DNA from: Dermacentor variabilis
Taxonomy: Eukaryota; Arthropoda; Arachnida; Ixodida; Ixodidae
Direction: 5' to 3'
DNA: 64,000 nt
Assembly: GCF_050947875.1 (NCBI RefSeq)
Contig: NC_134569.1
Coordinates: forward strand, 37,494,277-37,558,276
The stretch's first letter is position 1; every line of letters starts with the position of its first letter. The notes below the pieces were generated by a model. It ran no database searches, was not told the DNA's origin, and saw nothing but the letters and a program-made list of their open reading frames with translations. A program made the translations under genes and the position numbers. Below are positions 11,696 to 25,044 of this stretch, in pieces.

Positions 11696-11810
11696 CCGCC
11701 GCGGAAGTGTCTCTGTGGCTATATGGCGGTGCGCTAAGCACGACGTCGCCGGTTCGATTCCCTACCGCGGCGGCACCATGTGGATGGGAGCGGAATGCGA
11801 AAACGTTGGA
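11696..11810 (+). repeat. Ruka-type SINE, 3'-truncated
   Basis: Starts with CCGCCGCGGAAG, has the B box CCGGTTCGATTCCC and the GCGGCGGCACCATGTGG junction, and stops after GCGAAAACG. Confidence 0.7.
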
Positions 11811-14800
11811 AAACTCAGATTAAAGCTCGTATGATACAGCCGTGAACATATGAGGGTGCTATTACACATCGGACGGAAAATTAAGATGACACTCATCAGC
11901 ATTAGGTATAGGGTATGGTTAAATGGGGTCCAGCTGAAGAGGCTGGAAGCAGTGCGCGCCCAGGGCTACTTCGTTTCACCTATATGTATATAACCTGGCG
12001 TTCAAAATGAGTAAAAATAAAGCAATAGTAATAGGGTCAATTTAGCACGCGCAGATCCTCACCGGCATGCTCTCCAGCCATGCGCCCACTCACACACACT
12101 CCTCAGACGAATGAGTGCGATGCGAACGCACTTAACGAGCATATACTGTCCTGCACTATTTGCATACCATAAGTAACGCGACAAGACGTGTGTTCGAAGT
12201 TTCGAAGTCTGTCCTGCAAATACGCTGGTTTATTAAACGTCTGTGCGGCTAGTTTAGCCATTGCTTACGAGTGAGGCGCATTGGCGACCTAGTTCTCACT
12301 GTTATTGGTTCACGCAACCTAATGACTGCTGCGCACAATAAGGAGGAAAATAAATAAAAGGCGGAAAATAAACCATTATCCTCCGGCACCGCCGTATATG
12401 CAGCCGTTATCATCGATCAATAAGGAAGGGCCAATGCCGCCGATAACATTTTCGGGGAGGAAAAACGGTATGACACGGTCACTCACACAAGGTTGCTGCA
12501 TGGGTCGGTTTTACAACACCGGAAGTTTACAACATGCATGTAACGAAAACGTGAGTCACGCTAGATTAACTAAAAACAGAAAAGGCGCCCTCGTCAACAG
12601 CTTCAAGTTTACACAAGAAGGCCACAAGCATGGTAACGACCTAACACATGCAAATCAATGATTTCATGACCCGTCGAAGGCTCAAAGAACAGTATGGGCT
12701 CGCAATTTCTGCTTGTTGCACTAGACTATGTAATGTTCCAACAATTAACAGTGGCGAGCGCACAACTAAATCGTTTTCTTAAGACGCAAGACGCTACAAA
12801 GTGCACATAGGGAAGGCCAAGCTTTTTCTGCGATCGAAATTTGCAGACAGTGAAGAATGAAGCAACAACAATCGGCTGTTTTGAATAACTCCCAACAAAT
12901 TTGCGTCCGTGCGGCAGACACTTTTCTTCCCAGTTAGAACAATGCAGCACGGCGTCGCCGAAAGTCCCACACGACTTGTAAATATATGCATGGTGCAGGG
13001 GGATGAAAGAGTCGCTGTCAAAACGTTACACTAGAGTGAACTCTGAATGTGATAGGCGTAAAAACAAAGATGAAAGCAAACGCTGCGACAGACTTCGTAC
13101 GCAGCGACCCGCACGCCGCGGAAACATGATGCGCCAGCCGGTTCCACGCGTATGCCGCGGATAACGAGACACGAAAAAAGAAGTATAAACATGTATGCTC
13201 TGTAAGTACGACGTTCACAGGAAATGAGAATATCCTTACGCACGCGAAACGCTTCCATGACGCCGAAAGTGTGGTCATAAGCCAAGGCTGCAGCCATTAC
13301 ACTGCGCAAACAGCGGCATGCAAAAACTGGAAACTTCACGACGGCCGTCACGTCACGTCTTTGAGATTTTGAACACTTCATGGCTGCTTCCCTCTGGCAG
13401 CAAGCAACCGCCGCGCGCCGGCAGCCACAGCGGCCAATGTCCTTGGCGCCCCGCGTGCAGGTGTTTACAAGGGAGGGGGCAAAGGATCCTCGGACATTTG
13501 CATCCGGCGCTGCGGCCGGCCAACCTCTCCGACACAGTCACTCAGCGCATTTAACTATGCTAACGACGAGCGAGTCGCTCAAAGGGGCGCGTGAGAACGT
13601 GCGATTCTCCAACCTGAACGTGAGAGATCACTGCTACTGTTCGAAGCAAGCGATGTGTGTCAATGACATCGACCCGCATATCAATCCGAACAACCGGCGC
13701 AGAAACAGAAACAAGCCACGGGGGCTGAGGCAGGCATCTACTTCTTTTCAGGCCCATGATGCGATGAGCACGCCGTAACGTGGCTGCTGAATCGTTCCGC
13801 TGCTTAGCTGGGACCACACACGCTTGCATATGCATACGAGCAAGAACGAACGCGCGAAATGGCAGGCGCGCGCGATTGCGCACTCCGGCTTATGCAAATG
13901 ATCGCACATAGCATTGAGCACAAGGTTACGGGAGCATGGAAGGATACAGAAATAGAAAGGAAGCCATGAGCTTCCAATCGGTGTACGTGCCACAGTCGAA
14001 GTGGCAAGCAGCCTGCGTGGGGTGGAAAAACTACGTTTGGTCATCTGTCTCGCCGCGCTCTTCGTGACATGCTAAAAGCCAGAACGTCCGCCACAAACCG
14101 CGACCCTCAGGCCAGAGGGGAAGAAAGGAACGCAGCCTTCTACACAAGCGACAGAGTGAACAGTCTGAGATAGCACTTTGAACGAGCAGCGCACTGCGTG
14201 AGCGGCATACAAGCAAACCCGGACGTGGCTCTACGCGCCGCGATATTGATGGGCCGCACACAAGAACGGCCCGTGTCTACGTCTCGGGTCACAAAAACTG
14301 AAGTGCGAGTTCAATGTCAGTTCGCGACGTAGCAAAATATCGGGGCAGCTTCGTATTATGTGCAAAGCCACGCAGAATTGTGCAGCGGATTGAAATGGGT
14401 TGACTATCGAGCGACCATCGCATAACCCAAAAACCCCTGTGCCCCTCTGGTGAGAGCCGTTTTTATGCTTGTGTTTGGCGTCCACACCACGGCGAGCGTA
14501 AAAAGAAAGAAATGCTCTTGTCGTTGACCCTACGAGGCGAAACTCGTCGGAAACACGGCGCGTTTCATCCACGAATAGTACAAAAGTGGCCCATCGAAGC
14601 CATGCAATGAGTGACATGCAACACTAATCGGTCATAAGAAAGCTTGAGGACGTGGATTTCACGCATCTCGCCCGAGGGGGATGTCCTCTACAGCCAGTAA
14701 CCACATTCCCGGAGGATGGCGATGCCGCCAACACAGACTTTCGCTTGACTTACCACGAATATGGCGCAGTACCTTGCAAACCCGATCCGGAATGGGAAGC

Positions 14801-15453
14801 CGCAAACCCCGAGCTCCGTGTGCGCCTCTGTTTATGGCATCTGCGGCTCGGTTTTCAAAGCATTCAACCCCCACACCTGTTGCATCTTTCGCATTCACAC
14901 GAGTTTTCGCATTATTCGCCAGTGGGCGCCACAACTAGCCCACTCACAAGTTTTGTAAGCTTACCACATCAAACAACATTGCTTGTATGCTAGATGGCAG
15001 CACCGACGGCATCCATATACAGCGATTTACGCGCTTTTCCCTCGCCTCTTCTCAGACTTTCAGCGACATCGTAACGTTATGCTACTTCAAACGCTTCAAA
15101 TATTGAATATCCATAATAAAAAACTAATATAATAATCATTTTATTACAAGTGTTTTGTCCACATTTCATTCACACAAAGTTAAAAAAATTCCAATGTAGC
15201 ATCACCTTCATTTTTCTTGCTCCCATTTAATAAGTGTTAAATTAGTCAAGTAAAAATTGCAATTTATTATTTCCATATTTAATGTATGTGTTTAGGAGTA
15301 TTTAAGAATGTTCAAGTAAGTCAGAATGTGTCGATACACAATGTTAGCAGCGCCATCTATGCGCTGACAAAAAAACTACAAAGCCGAGCGTATCCGTCAG
15401 TTGCACATGGCATGCGCACAGCACGGGCAGCTTCGACGGTGGTCTAGGGCCGG
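11811..15453. other. Region upstream of TBCA, no gene seen
   Basis: The part from about 13.0 to 14.9 kb is GC-rich and has many short open frames on both strands. They overlap in all frames and none shows a recognisable domain, so I treat them as chance. An AT-rich stretch spans about 15.1-15.3 kb. Confidence 0.4.
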
Positions 15454-15461
15454 TATATAAA
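15454..15461 (+). promoter_or_regulatory. TATA box of TBCA
   Basis: TATATAAA lies in GC-rich surroundings 112 bp before the TBCA start codon, which would put a start site near 15485 and give a leader of about 80 nt. No other core element is claimed. Confidence 0.55.
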
Positions 15462-15565
15462 CATAAAATCTGCTGTCTGCATGCTAGGGCGGGCTAAATC
15501 TTCGTGACAACACGCTGCTGTCGCGAAATTTACTGTGCTCCTTGCTTACGCGTGGGCGTCTAGAC

Positions 15566-18261
15566 ATGGATGCAGCTGCTATCCGGAATCTGAAAATTAA
15601 GACAGGGATTGTGAAACGGTACGTGGTGAACATCTCGACAATGTAATGAGTCGATGACGCCGTACTTTTTTCTCACTACGAAAACGAAACAGTAGGTCCC
15701 GCCAAAAAAGCGTTGGCTAAAGATTTTGGATTTGTCGTGATGTTGATGGTTCGTTATAAAAGAAATATCGAAGTTAGTTCTGTTCGTTGTATACGGAAGT
15801 GCTTTCACTTTTTTGTGATCATTGCCCACGCGACCGGTCGTTTCCTTTTTGTTTTTCGTTTGTTTTAACAAATGGACTGACCGATTCTTGCAGAATGACA
15901 AAGGAAAAGGCGGCCTACCTTAAGGAGGTCGAAGTCGAGAGGGAGAGGGTCATCAAGATGAAAGAAATGGGCAAGGACGAATACGATCTGAAGCGGCAGG
16001 TGAGCGATAACACGCATTTGCAGAACTCGCGCGTGCTCTTCTATGACCGCCGTGGTTCGCTTCCGGGCAAGAGCTGCTGATCGCGACTTGTGTTTGCGGC
16101 TGCTGTCGCTGTTTCTCACGTTTTGCTCTCCGCTCCTCGGTGAAGTGCCTACTGTGTTGCCTTAAGGTTGCATTCATGTTGAAGGCTAACATCCACGTGT
16201 ATTGTTGAAGGTCTTTCGTATATGCAGCACGGCAGAGATACACTGTCAGGACACATACAAGCTGAACTGCCTAAAAAATTGATTGGTTTGTGTCAACGTT
16301 CCCCTTTATCTCTGCAAATGCTGTTGACAGAGTTTTGTCAAAGCACTTTTTATCGCTGTCTAAACCACCATGCTCGTCCATCTGAACCACTGCTTTGTGA
16401 CATGCAAACAAGATTGCAAACACCAAGGTTAAACACTTTATACCTAGCTACACCTGGCAGCAGGTGCCACTTTTCTTAACGGTTGTAATGTTATTGCCCG
16501 CGACTGTCAGTGCAGCAGCGCCTTTGCTTCCTACGAAGATGTGCCAAAAAATTAAGCCTCTGATTTTTGCCTATTTCGTCTCAAATGTCTTTCCTGCATT
16601 CAGTCGACATAATTTCCCAAAACTGATGGCAGTATTGAAAAGGGTGCTCCTATCCCTATGTTTCCACGCACACAGCCTCTCGGCAGGTAATGCAGAGTGC
16701 AGTACCACCACCAGCGCAGTGTGTGCTGTGATGTAGATATCTGTGGCCTCACTGATGCCACCACATCCTTTATACTATAGTGGATCCCACTTCCCTAGAA
16801 CTGAAACTTTGTTCCACTGCCATATTCATGAGAGCTGTTAGATAGTGCCTCCTAGAAAAATTATATACATGTGCCCACATAAATATACAGGAGAGAGGTG
16901 CTGCAGTTCAGTCAGTAGCGCATAGAAGGTAACGTAAGTAGTTTGTGGGTTTAAGCCTTACTGGGGATGTGGTGCATTTCCTTGCAGGGTAAGGTGGAGT
17001 GCTAGTCATTGTTCATGTTCTAAGAGAATTCAAGGACTGAACCCTTCGTAGTTTTGTGTACATGAGCTGTCTTTGTTGCATCGCTTGATATAGGGCACCT
17101 GTATACACAAAGTTATCCTGAAATTAAAATACTTTATTTGCCCCTGTGTTCCTTGGTCTCAATCACCACCTACTCATTTCATAGCTTTAGTTCACCTAAA
17201 AGAAGTGCTGTCAGGTTGCTTTAGACTGTGTCATTCTCTTTCAGGAAGCCGTGGTCAATGAGACTCTCAGCATGGTTCCAGACAGCCACAAGAGGTTGCT
17301 AATAGCATACAATGAGCTCAAAGAGGTCCTGGTAGGTGGTGGTCACATCTTGCTTGATAACTTCTTTCATTTGATGACAAAGTGCAAGAGGGTAATTTAG
17401 TGCAGAGCATTGCAGAAATGGAGGCTAAATTCCCTAAATATTTGAAGTAATGTGAAAGATGGGGATTATTGTTTTCATATGAACTAATGTTTTCAGATGA
17501 ATTGAACTTGCACATTACAGGAGGCACTGAGAAATATAAAACAAGCATTTGTCTGGCTAGATTAAAAGGTTGCCAAACAGGCCTTTTAAGTTTGTTGCAC
17601 CAATGGTTATGCTCTTTTGATACAAGCTTTTACTTGGCTCATAACTTTAGATATTTTTCTCACAGGACCCATGCATTGATGTAATTGTGCTACATGAATG
17701 CTGTAGCTGGCCCCTATGACGCAGTGTTGCCCAGTCTTGTGTTATTCTGTAGTACTTGGTTACCATGGCACCCAGCAAGTTGCCAGACTTGGAGGCACCT
17801 TTTTTATGTTTCTTCTGTTTGTGTAAATTTCATTCGTGTGGTCAATGGTTGCAAACCGTGGAACATACTTTTGCGCTGTATGAGGCTGCTGTTTCAGTTT
17901 AAGTAGAGTTGAGGTTGTGGATTCGATTCCTGGCTGCAGCAGCCGCTCTCTGGTTAGGGCAAAGAGCAAAAATGCTCTTGTTGAAGCTTAGGGCATTAAA
18001 GAACCCGAGATGGCCAAATGAACCCACAGGTTTCTGTTGCAGCACCTCTCATAGCCCCTGCTATGCTTTGGGACTGAAGCCCCTCTCAATCAATTACTAA
18101 ATAGATTTAAGAAATGGAGAAATTACTGCAGAACTGTCAACTTAACATGCTGTTTACCTATCTCATTGCAGGAGAGTTCTGAACACCTTTCAGAACGGGA
18201 AGAATACCTCGCTGCCAAGGAGGTGCTGGAACAGGCACAGCAGTCGTTAGAGTCTGCATAG
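15566..18261 (+). CDS. TBCA: Tubulin-specific chaperone A (tubulin folding cofactor A)
   Basis: Small cytosolic chaperone that holds beta-tubulin monomers after release from the CCT chaperonin, before assembly of the tubulin heterodimer. Four exons join in frame with GT-AG introns: 15566-15618, 15894-15999, 17245-17331 and 18172-18261 (stop TAG). The product is 111 residues, close to the family's usual 105-110. The N-terminus has the hallmark LKIKTGIVKR; exon 2 gives a charged helix (KEKAAYLKEVEVERERVIKM); exon 3 contains VPDSHKRLLIAYNELKEVL; exon 4 is Glu-rich and ends in LESA. This is the three-helix coiled-coil bundle expected of the family. The ATG was chosen because the next in-frame Met lies past the conserved first helix. 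Splice acceptors have good pyrimidine tracts. Function is inferred from family membership. Confidence 0.93.
17883..18096 (+). repeat. Ruka-type SINE in TBCA intron 3
   Basis: Diverged copy with the B box GGATTCGATTCCTGG, the GCAGCAGCCGC junction, GGGCATTAAAGAACCCGAGATGGCC and a 3' end CTTTGGGACTGAAGCCCC. It lies about 75 bp before the last TBCA splice acceptor, in sense orientation. Confidence 0.75.
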
Positions 18262-21214
18262 ATTATCCACATTGCTTAGAACGGTGCCTACTTTCTTCAA
18301 TATGTGTTATCTAAGCAACAACATTTTCTCTATTTAATTTATTCAAGGTGCCAGCAGCCCATTTCTTACAACCGTTTATCTTTTTGGTTATAGAAACAAA
18401 ACAGCTTTGTTTTGGGGTCCTTTTCTAATATGGGTTTTGTTGCCAGGTGGACGTTAAGCAAAGGAGTGAGATGTGACAAGGTAGAATTGAAATGTGCTAG
18501 TTTTTGGGACAAGTTCAAGGAGTTTATAAACACTAAATGCAAGAGAAAAGCAGGAATGCTGCCGCCACATTCCCCTCTGCCTTTCTGCGTTTCACGTTAA
18601 CTTGGAGACTGCCCTTATTCAGCATCCCCGATAATACACTTTGCAGTTTTGAGGTGTTAAACAGCACAATTTATATATTTCTTTTCAACTTAGCCTGTCT
18701 TCTTCACCTGTCCCTAGATATAAATAGAGAAACAGAACTCGTATTTAACTCCCTTGACTGCAAAACTTCTGTAGTCTTTAAAGACACTGAAAAGCTTTTC
18801 TACTCTTCACTGAATAGAAGTATCATGTATGTCCAATTACATAGTGGTACTTTTACCTAAATTCACCTAACTCTTTGCCAATTCATTTGTTTCTGTGTTT
18901 TTTTTTTCTTACATAATGTTACTTTGCTGGCTAATCTTTCCTACTACTTTGCTGACTACTTGGAAGATATGCAGTCGGGGTTGCTACAAGCAAGATTTAA
19001 TGATAAATTTGTTATTCAAGCCATCTAATCTAAGCACCTTGTTACAAAAACCTTGTAAAGGTAGTAGCCTTGGAAAACTATTGCATCCATGTCAGCAGTA
19101 CATATCTGTGCCTTAGACTTCCAAATTAGCTGGCTACTTTATGCATTTTTTTTATAATCTTTTTGTGTCTTTTTAACAATTATTCCTTAACTTAATGTTC
19201 ACATGTTGACATAACCGAGCAGGAAAGGCAAGATTTATGCAGCTTTTGTAGATTTTAAAAGAAAGTCAAGCAAGACAACATTAAAATGCTGTTAGTCAAA
19301 TTGCTTCATAACACTAGGTCTTTTTGCCTTTCTTTTTCTTTTTTTAAGGGTGAGCTTTTTATATATATATATTTCAAGCAGATTTGCAAGGCTGTACTAC
19401 ACTCTATAGGTATGTTTATTTGTAATAAATGCTTTGAAGTGAAAAAGCACGCACTGCGATTCATTGTGGATCCATGTATATTGTAAAGTTATGGTACACG
19501 TGTGCAGTATGTACAAATTGCCTTTGATGGAGTGTGTAGAAAAATCTTCTTTTAATTTTACGTATACACATTTTTTTCCTTGCATGTGAAGTATTTTTCT
19601 GAGTGAAATACTGAGAGACTTTTAACCTGTTTGTAAAGATATTAACCTTCACAGAATATTGATCATTTGAGACATGGAACAGCAGCGACACTGGTAGCAA
19701 CATGTTTTGCTGATTTGCCTCGCCACAATGCATTTGACACACCTTCATGTTACGTGGGTGTTGTCGAAGGAATGGCTATATGTTGACAATTGTGTCTACC
19801 AATACTAGCAATCTAAAGCAGCAACACCAGCAGCTGAGTAACAGTTGGTTACTGCAATAATAGGTCTGTGTCCTCTCTGGTTAAACTCTGCTCCACCAGA
19901 TGCTGCCACCAACCTGGCCGCTTATGTTTACATCTCTGGTAACATGGCATTTCACAAAGATAAATATGCTTTGTCATCATCAACTTATGCATAAACTAAA
20001 GCTCCCACTTGTCATGTTGTGATGCTGAATAACCACATACTGCAAAAATTGAATTAAAAATTGAACTCTTTATGTGGTGAACTTGTGCCTAGAAAGAAAA
20101 GCAACACTCAAATCGCAATGATAGCAGTGAGCGTGATTGCTGGTCGCCAAAATTTGGACACCAGGGTTAAGGCCATCTACCATTTATACGAGTATTGCCA
20201 TTGTACATTCCATAGTGATCATTAGTGCATATTCAAGTATGTACAACAGTGTTTGCATCATGTGTGTAATTTGACAGACAAGATACTTTGGTTATAGAAT
20301 CAATACCGTTTGATACATTTCGGATCCAGTATGCCTGTCTTGCACTAAGTGATAACTTGACAGCAATAATTTCTGCCGTCGTCGTCGTCGTCGTGATGTT
20401 CCGTATAAAGTCGCAAGGTGATAACGTCGTTCCCGCGCGCCGTATGCTGCATGTGCGAGCGAAAGCGTGCGAGGGTGAGCCAACGATGGCAGCTCAATCT
20501 TGCGCGCGCAAGAGAGGAAGCGCGCCGCCTTCCGTCGCACGCAAGTCGCCGGGGGGGGGGGGGGGGTTGTTCTACTTCGGTGGCTGTGGGCCCAACCTTG
20601 AAAGCGATGACAGTACGCATGATAGCTTTGTGTGCTATGTTTTGGTCGCTTGGTTCGAGTTGAAGCGAGAGGCAGCACGAAAGTCAATTCGCTCGCTGCC
20701 GATGCCGCGTTTCCTAAATCCAGCGTTTTGACAGCGAGTTTCCGCGGTCATCGAGTGAGATTGTTCATGTTTGCTTGTGCATCCGTGACACCATGCTTGT
20801 TAGTTTAGTTAGTAAGCGAATGTTTGCAAGCTTATACGGCCGATAAAGCTATCATTACTTCGTATAGCTGTCTATTCGTTGTCGCAATCGATGCTTCGCC
20901 TTTCGGACTAAACCGACCTTTATTTCGTTTTTCTTAAAACCACAATTTTTGCCTTTCAAGAACATGAAAGGCAAAACCACTGTTGTGACAGTGTTTCAAT
21001 AAAGTGGAGAGAAATCTTTTTGTTAAAATAAATACCTTTACTCTGACAATTTCCACAACACACGTACATTTCATTAATTACTGCGCACATCCCGCTTCAT
21101 ATCCCCCCTAAACTGGAGATGCTGACCAGGAGATAAGGAGGTGTTAATGTTCAGATTAGGTCACTAACCTTGATGTCTTCCATGATAACACATTCGATCT
21201 TCCTATTCCTTATA
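18262..21214 (+). other. TBCA 3' region and following spacer
   Basis: The AT-rich sequence after the TBCA stop probably holds its 3' UTR. Candidate AATAAA signals occur at 19424-19429 and 20998-21003, and I cannot choose between them. A G-run lies near 20551-20566. An open frame at 20288-20731 has repetitive composition and no domain, so I do not call it a gene. Confidence 0.4.
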
Positions 21215-22935
21215 CAGGGTGTCTACCAACCGGGAAAGCCGGGAATTCTCAAGGATTTTGAATAGTCTGGAAAAACTCCGGGAAAACTCGGGGAATTTGT
21301 GCCTCTATCAGGAAAACTAGCTGTAATTTTATTGAAAGGCTCGAAAGTCGCTGTAGTGCTGCCGTGAGTAACAGACAGGAATCGTAATGAATCGTCTTTG
21401 ACGCCCTGTCGTCGGCTGGAGGAGCTGACAGTGTGCTGTCAACGACTGACTTTCCGGATTCCCGATAATTTGGACGGCTACGCGCCACCACCACGTACCC
21501 CTTAGAGTTAAGAGTCAATGTATCAGAACGTCTGAAATTTAGGACGCGAGAACTCTTTGCCGTCCGATTTTCCGGACGTTTCGCCGTGACCGCAGGTGCG
21601 AAACGGCATTAATCAAAGCCACCACCACTGCCATTTTGATTACCTCGCGGCCTCGAACCCGCGCTCTCGCACGCAGATCCGCTGGCAGCCGTAGCCACCA
21701 GTGCGACAACGCTAGGCCTAGCTTTTTTTGACGTTCGCTATGAAGCTTCTTGCCGTTGGGTGCCGTGTGTTTTATTGAAATAATTCGTTGCTGTAAGCAA
21801 TGGCACGGAGATCGTCTTTTTGGTCCTTGCGATTGGCTTAGAAGCTTGGATAACACGGTGCGTTGCATAATACCGGTTCCCGAAAGTCAGCTTCGCCTCC
21901 GTACAGAAGTGTTACTTGGTGAAGCAGACGCAAAAGTATTGCAGTGAAGCATAACAAGCGTGGAAAGGGGCTATTGCCACGGGACACAGTATGTATTCCT
22001 TAATTATACACGCATGCACCCGGTATTTTCTGTCACAGTACGAGCACCGATATGCCTAATACGTGTACCGACAGGCCTTCAGAGCGTTTTCGAATGTGCC
22101 TGTGGCGGTTTGAGCCCTTAATAGCAGTAAATGACAACCATTTATTTTTTCCAGCTGGCCGATTTTTAGGATGTTTTCGCGGACCCTAGGCAGTTCAAAA
22201 AATCGGACGTGAACTGTGAAACTGACCAAGAAAATGCTTCAAATGGTCCGTGGGACGAACGAGTGGCGGAAGGAAAACAAGAACATAAAGTACCTACGCA
22301 TTGAGGAATGAACGGGAAAGGAAGCGTGCTGCCGCCGTCTTGAAGAAACTTGACCTCAAAAAACAGTGCTGGCTGATGCCGAGATGCAGGTGTCCCTGAT
22401 CCAAACCAATATAAGCTCTTTAAAGCAGTGAAATACAACACTGAGGTGTCGTGGGCGGTCTGAGAGTATGTCAGAACAGTTGAAGTTGACTTACGAGCTG
22501 TTGAGAGAGAACCCCAATTGTGACAAAGTTCGAGCCTCATACCACTGAGCTTGCTATCAGTTGATAGAAATAGCTCATGTTTGAAAATATCTGCTTCTAT
22601 ATGTATCTCCTTTTTATTCGTACTTGAGAATGTCCGACTCGATTTGCATTTTTAAGACATTTTATTTGCTGTGCATTTTACTAACCCCTCCCTTTATTCT
22701 CTTTTTGGATAACGTAAACACTGCTCCTTAGTATTCAAATTGGATTAAGTCGTTCTTTTTTTTTTTTCAATTGTTTCATATGCTTACTAGAGAGTGACAG
22801 CATCGGGCAATAATGGTTTCAGCCCGTCTTGACATAAAACATAGTTCTGCATCACTCGGAGAATATTGCGAAGGCACTCGGGGAAAACCTGGAAAACTCA
22901 GGGAATTTGGAAATGTCAACTTGGTAGACACCCTG
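21215..22935. mobile_element. Non-autonomous DNA transposon with terminal inverted repeats
   Basis: The left end CAGGGTGTCTACCAA is mirrored at the right end as TTGGTAGACACCCTG, and both ends are flanked by TTATA (21210-21214 and 22936-22940), a five-base target duplication. Subterminal regions also mirror one another: GGGAAAACTCGGGGAATTTG inside the left end and GGAAAACTCAGGGAATTTGG inside the right. The 1.72 kb interior has no transposase-like frame. The terminal sequence is reminiscent of hAT-type ends, but hAT elements usually duplicate eight bases, so the superfamily is open. Confidence 0.8.
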
Positions 22936-23268
22936 TTATAGTGTAATTGAGAATACATGCAGTGTAAGCTAAACAAAATCGACTAGCCATGTTTGATGAG
23001 CTGTTTATGTGTAATACTTATGATTGTAAACATGCACATTGCAGTTACATGGATCATAGGTTTAACAGGGTGCATTTATCCTTGACATACTGGCAAGTCT
23101 GTCCATCACACCCATAAGGTAAGTAAATTGCTGCACGTGTTTTGCCGAAATCGTGATGCGGTAAGCATCCTGTATAACACTTGCAGAGCTGTTCAGAACT
23201 GCCGTCCTACATTATCGATGGCATGACATTCAGCACTAGTTTCTGCTTCCAGAAACCTTCACACACAC

Positions 23269-23507
23269 GCCGTGGTGGCGTATGTTATAGTTTCGGCGTT
23301 GCGCTGCTAAGCCCAAGGGCGCAGGATGAAATCCCGGCCGCAGCGGCCGCATTTCGATGGGCGCGAAATGCGAAAACGCCCGTGTATCGTGAATAGGGGG
23401 CACAATAACGAAGCCCAGGTGATCTAAATTAATCCGCAGACCCCCACTGCGCCGTGCCTCGCAATAAACTCGTGCTTTTCGAAAGTAAAACCCCCGAATT
23501 TTTTAAA
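23269..23507 (+). repeat. Ruka-type tick SINE
   Basis: Head CGCCGTGGTGGCG, then GGCGTTGCGCTGCTAAGCCC, the junction GCGGCCGCATTTCGATGGGC, CGAAATGCGAAAACGCCCG and a 3' end near GTAAAACCCCCG. It is complete or nearly so. Confidence 0.85.
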
Positions 23508-23539
23508 CCTTCATACAAGTGCTTCTGCGGTTCGAAAGC

Positions 23540-23697
23540 TTCACACTTGCCAATCCACGTAAGTCGTCCTTTGCGGATTCCATCATGACGCTCTTTACAC
23601 CCAAATAACGGTGCACGAGCGTTTTTGCTTTCCGGCCTCACTGGGTGCGGCCGGGAACGAATCCGCGACCTAGCAGCGCAACGCCATAGCCATTGAG
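23540..23697 (-). repeat. Ruka-type SINE, partial, inverted
   Basis: Read in reverse this has the head segments CAATGGCTATGGCG, TTGCGCTGCTAGGTCGCGG and ATTCGTTCCCGGCCGCACC. It follows the plus-strand SINE at 23269-23507 closely, making an inverted pair. Confidence 0.65.
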
Positions 23698-25044
23698 ATA
23701 TGATGTATGTGCTACCAACTACAGCACCTCTAAATCAGACTTGTACACGTTACAGAAAAGAAGTAACCGATTACAAGTCCTTGATTAAAATATATGATTG
23801 ATCACAGTGGCCAATCACTGCCCCATGAAAGTAACCGAACAGTTACTAAGAAAGTAACTTAGTACTTGTGCGTTACTTTCCTCCAAACGTTCGTCAACAA
23901 TGAGTAAATACAGTAGACAAAACGAGCTGGCCTGCCTCTTTCAGTGCGTTCGCTGCAGCCCTTCGCGCATTATCTTCGTTATAGGCGCTGATCAGGGGGG
24001 GGGGGGGGGAGGAACAGATCGAGCGCCCCCAAAATGTCATTACCAGAGTTCTGTCACTCACGTCATTTGAGGTTTCCTTTGAGTTGCCTCTACCTTCTCG
24101 CTTAACATTTTATTGTGGCTAAAAGCTTACTGCATGATGTGCATGGCTTTTATTTCATAGTTTCGCTTTATGTAAGCCAATCCCTACAAAGGAGGGCAAG
24201 CGCATTAGAAGCACCAGCGGCGGCTAGCTCCTCCGTACTTTCTCACTTCAAATTCTTCCTTTAATTTGCACTGTAAGCACCATACACAGGCACAATATAT
24301 TTAAATATATACACAGGACAATGTTTATTATATATTTTAAAGAGAATGAGGTAGCCAACCAACAATTATTTCTAATGGTATGGATAGTTTATGCTTAGAG
24401 AATGAATATGTTGCTGTATGTTCACCTCGCTTCAAATTGCATTGCGTGCTCTTTTGAACCTAATAAAAGCCTGCAGACTTCAGTGAACCTTTCGGCAGAG
24501 TTCTTCAGCACGTGAATATGTGTCTCCATATTGCTTCTCTTTCCAGCAAGCAATGCTAACGACTCACGAAAAGAAAAGAAGACATTTTCTAATAATTTAC
24601 AACATTTATTAGGGATAGAAACATCGCCACCTGCATGCCGTGGTAATAAATATACTGGAATTCACTCGGTAACCGAAATGAGGCCAAGCCGGACTCACTC
24701 GTAACCAGAATCTGTAGCAATCATGCTCAGCAGCGCTTATTCTCCGACTCGTGAGAGAGAGAGAGGCTGCTGTTTTGTCGGAAAAGCGAAGTAGTATTAG
24801 TGATATCAAAGGATATAAGACGATTACACGAAGGAACATTACACCACGGAGAGACGCCATACTCTTGGTGGTGCGAGAGGACTCAGGTTGGGAAACTGAA
24901 TTGTCTCCTATATACTATGAGATCTTGTAAGTAATCATATAAAGCCGTCACTTCAGTGAACAATTCTTCGAGGTCACACGAAGTTTGTTCGAGTGCAACA
25001 GTTAAGATTATATATATAGCATGCAGGTATGTCTTCTTTATAGG
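23698..25044. other. Gene-free spacer
   Basis: Contains a segment rich in AGTAACCGATTACAAG-like and AGTTACTAAGAAAGTAAC motifs (about 23755-23880), probably the edge of an unnamed repeat, and a G-run near 23995-24010. No gene is seen. Confidence 0.4.

Noticed and set aside
13030..14993. Cluster of 90-130 residue frames on both strands
   Set aside because: They overlap in most frames of a GC-rich stretch and show no motif, so none was chosen as a gene.
20288..20731. 147-residue plus-strand frame
   Set aside because: Contains a Val run from a GTC repeat and a Gly run from a G-tract, with no domain; likely chance in GC-rich sequence.
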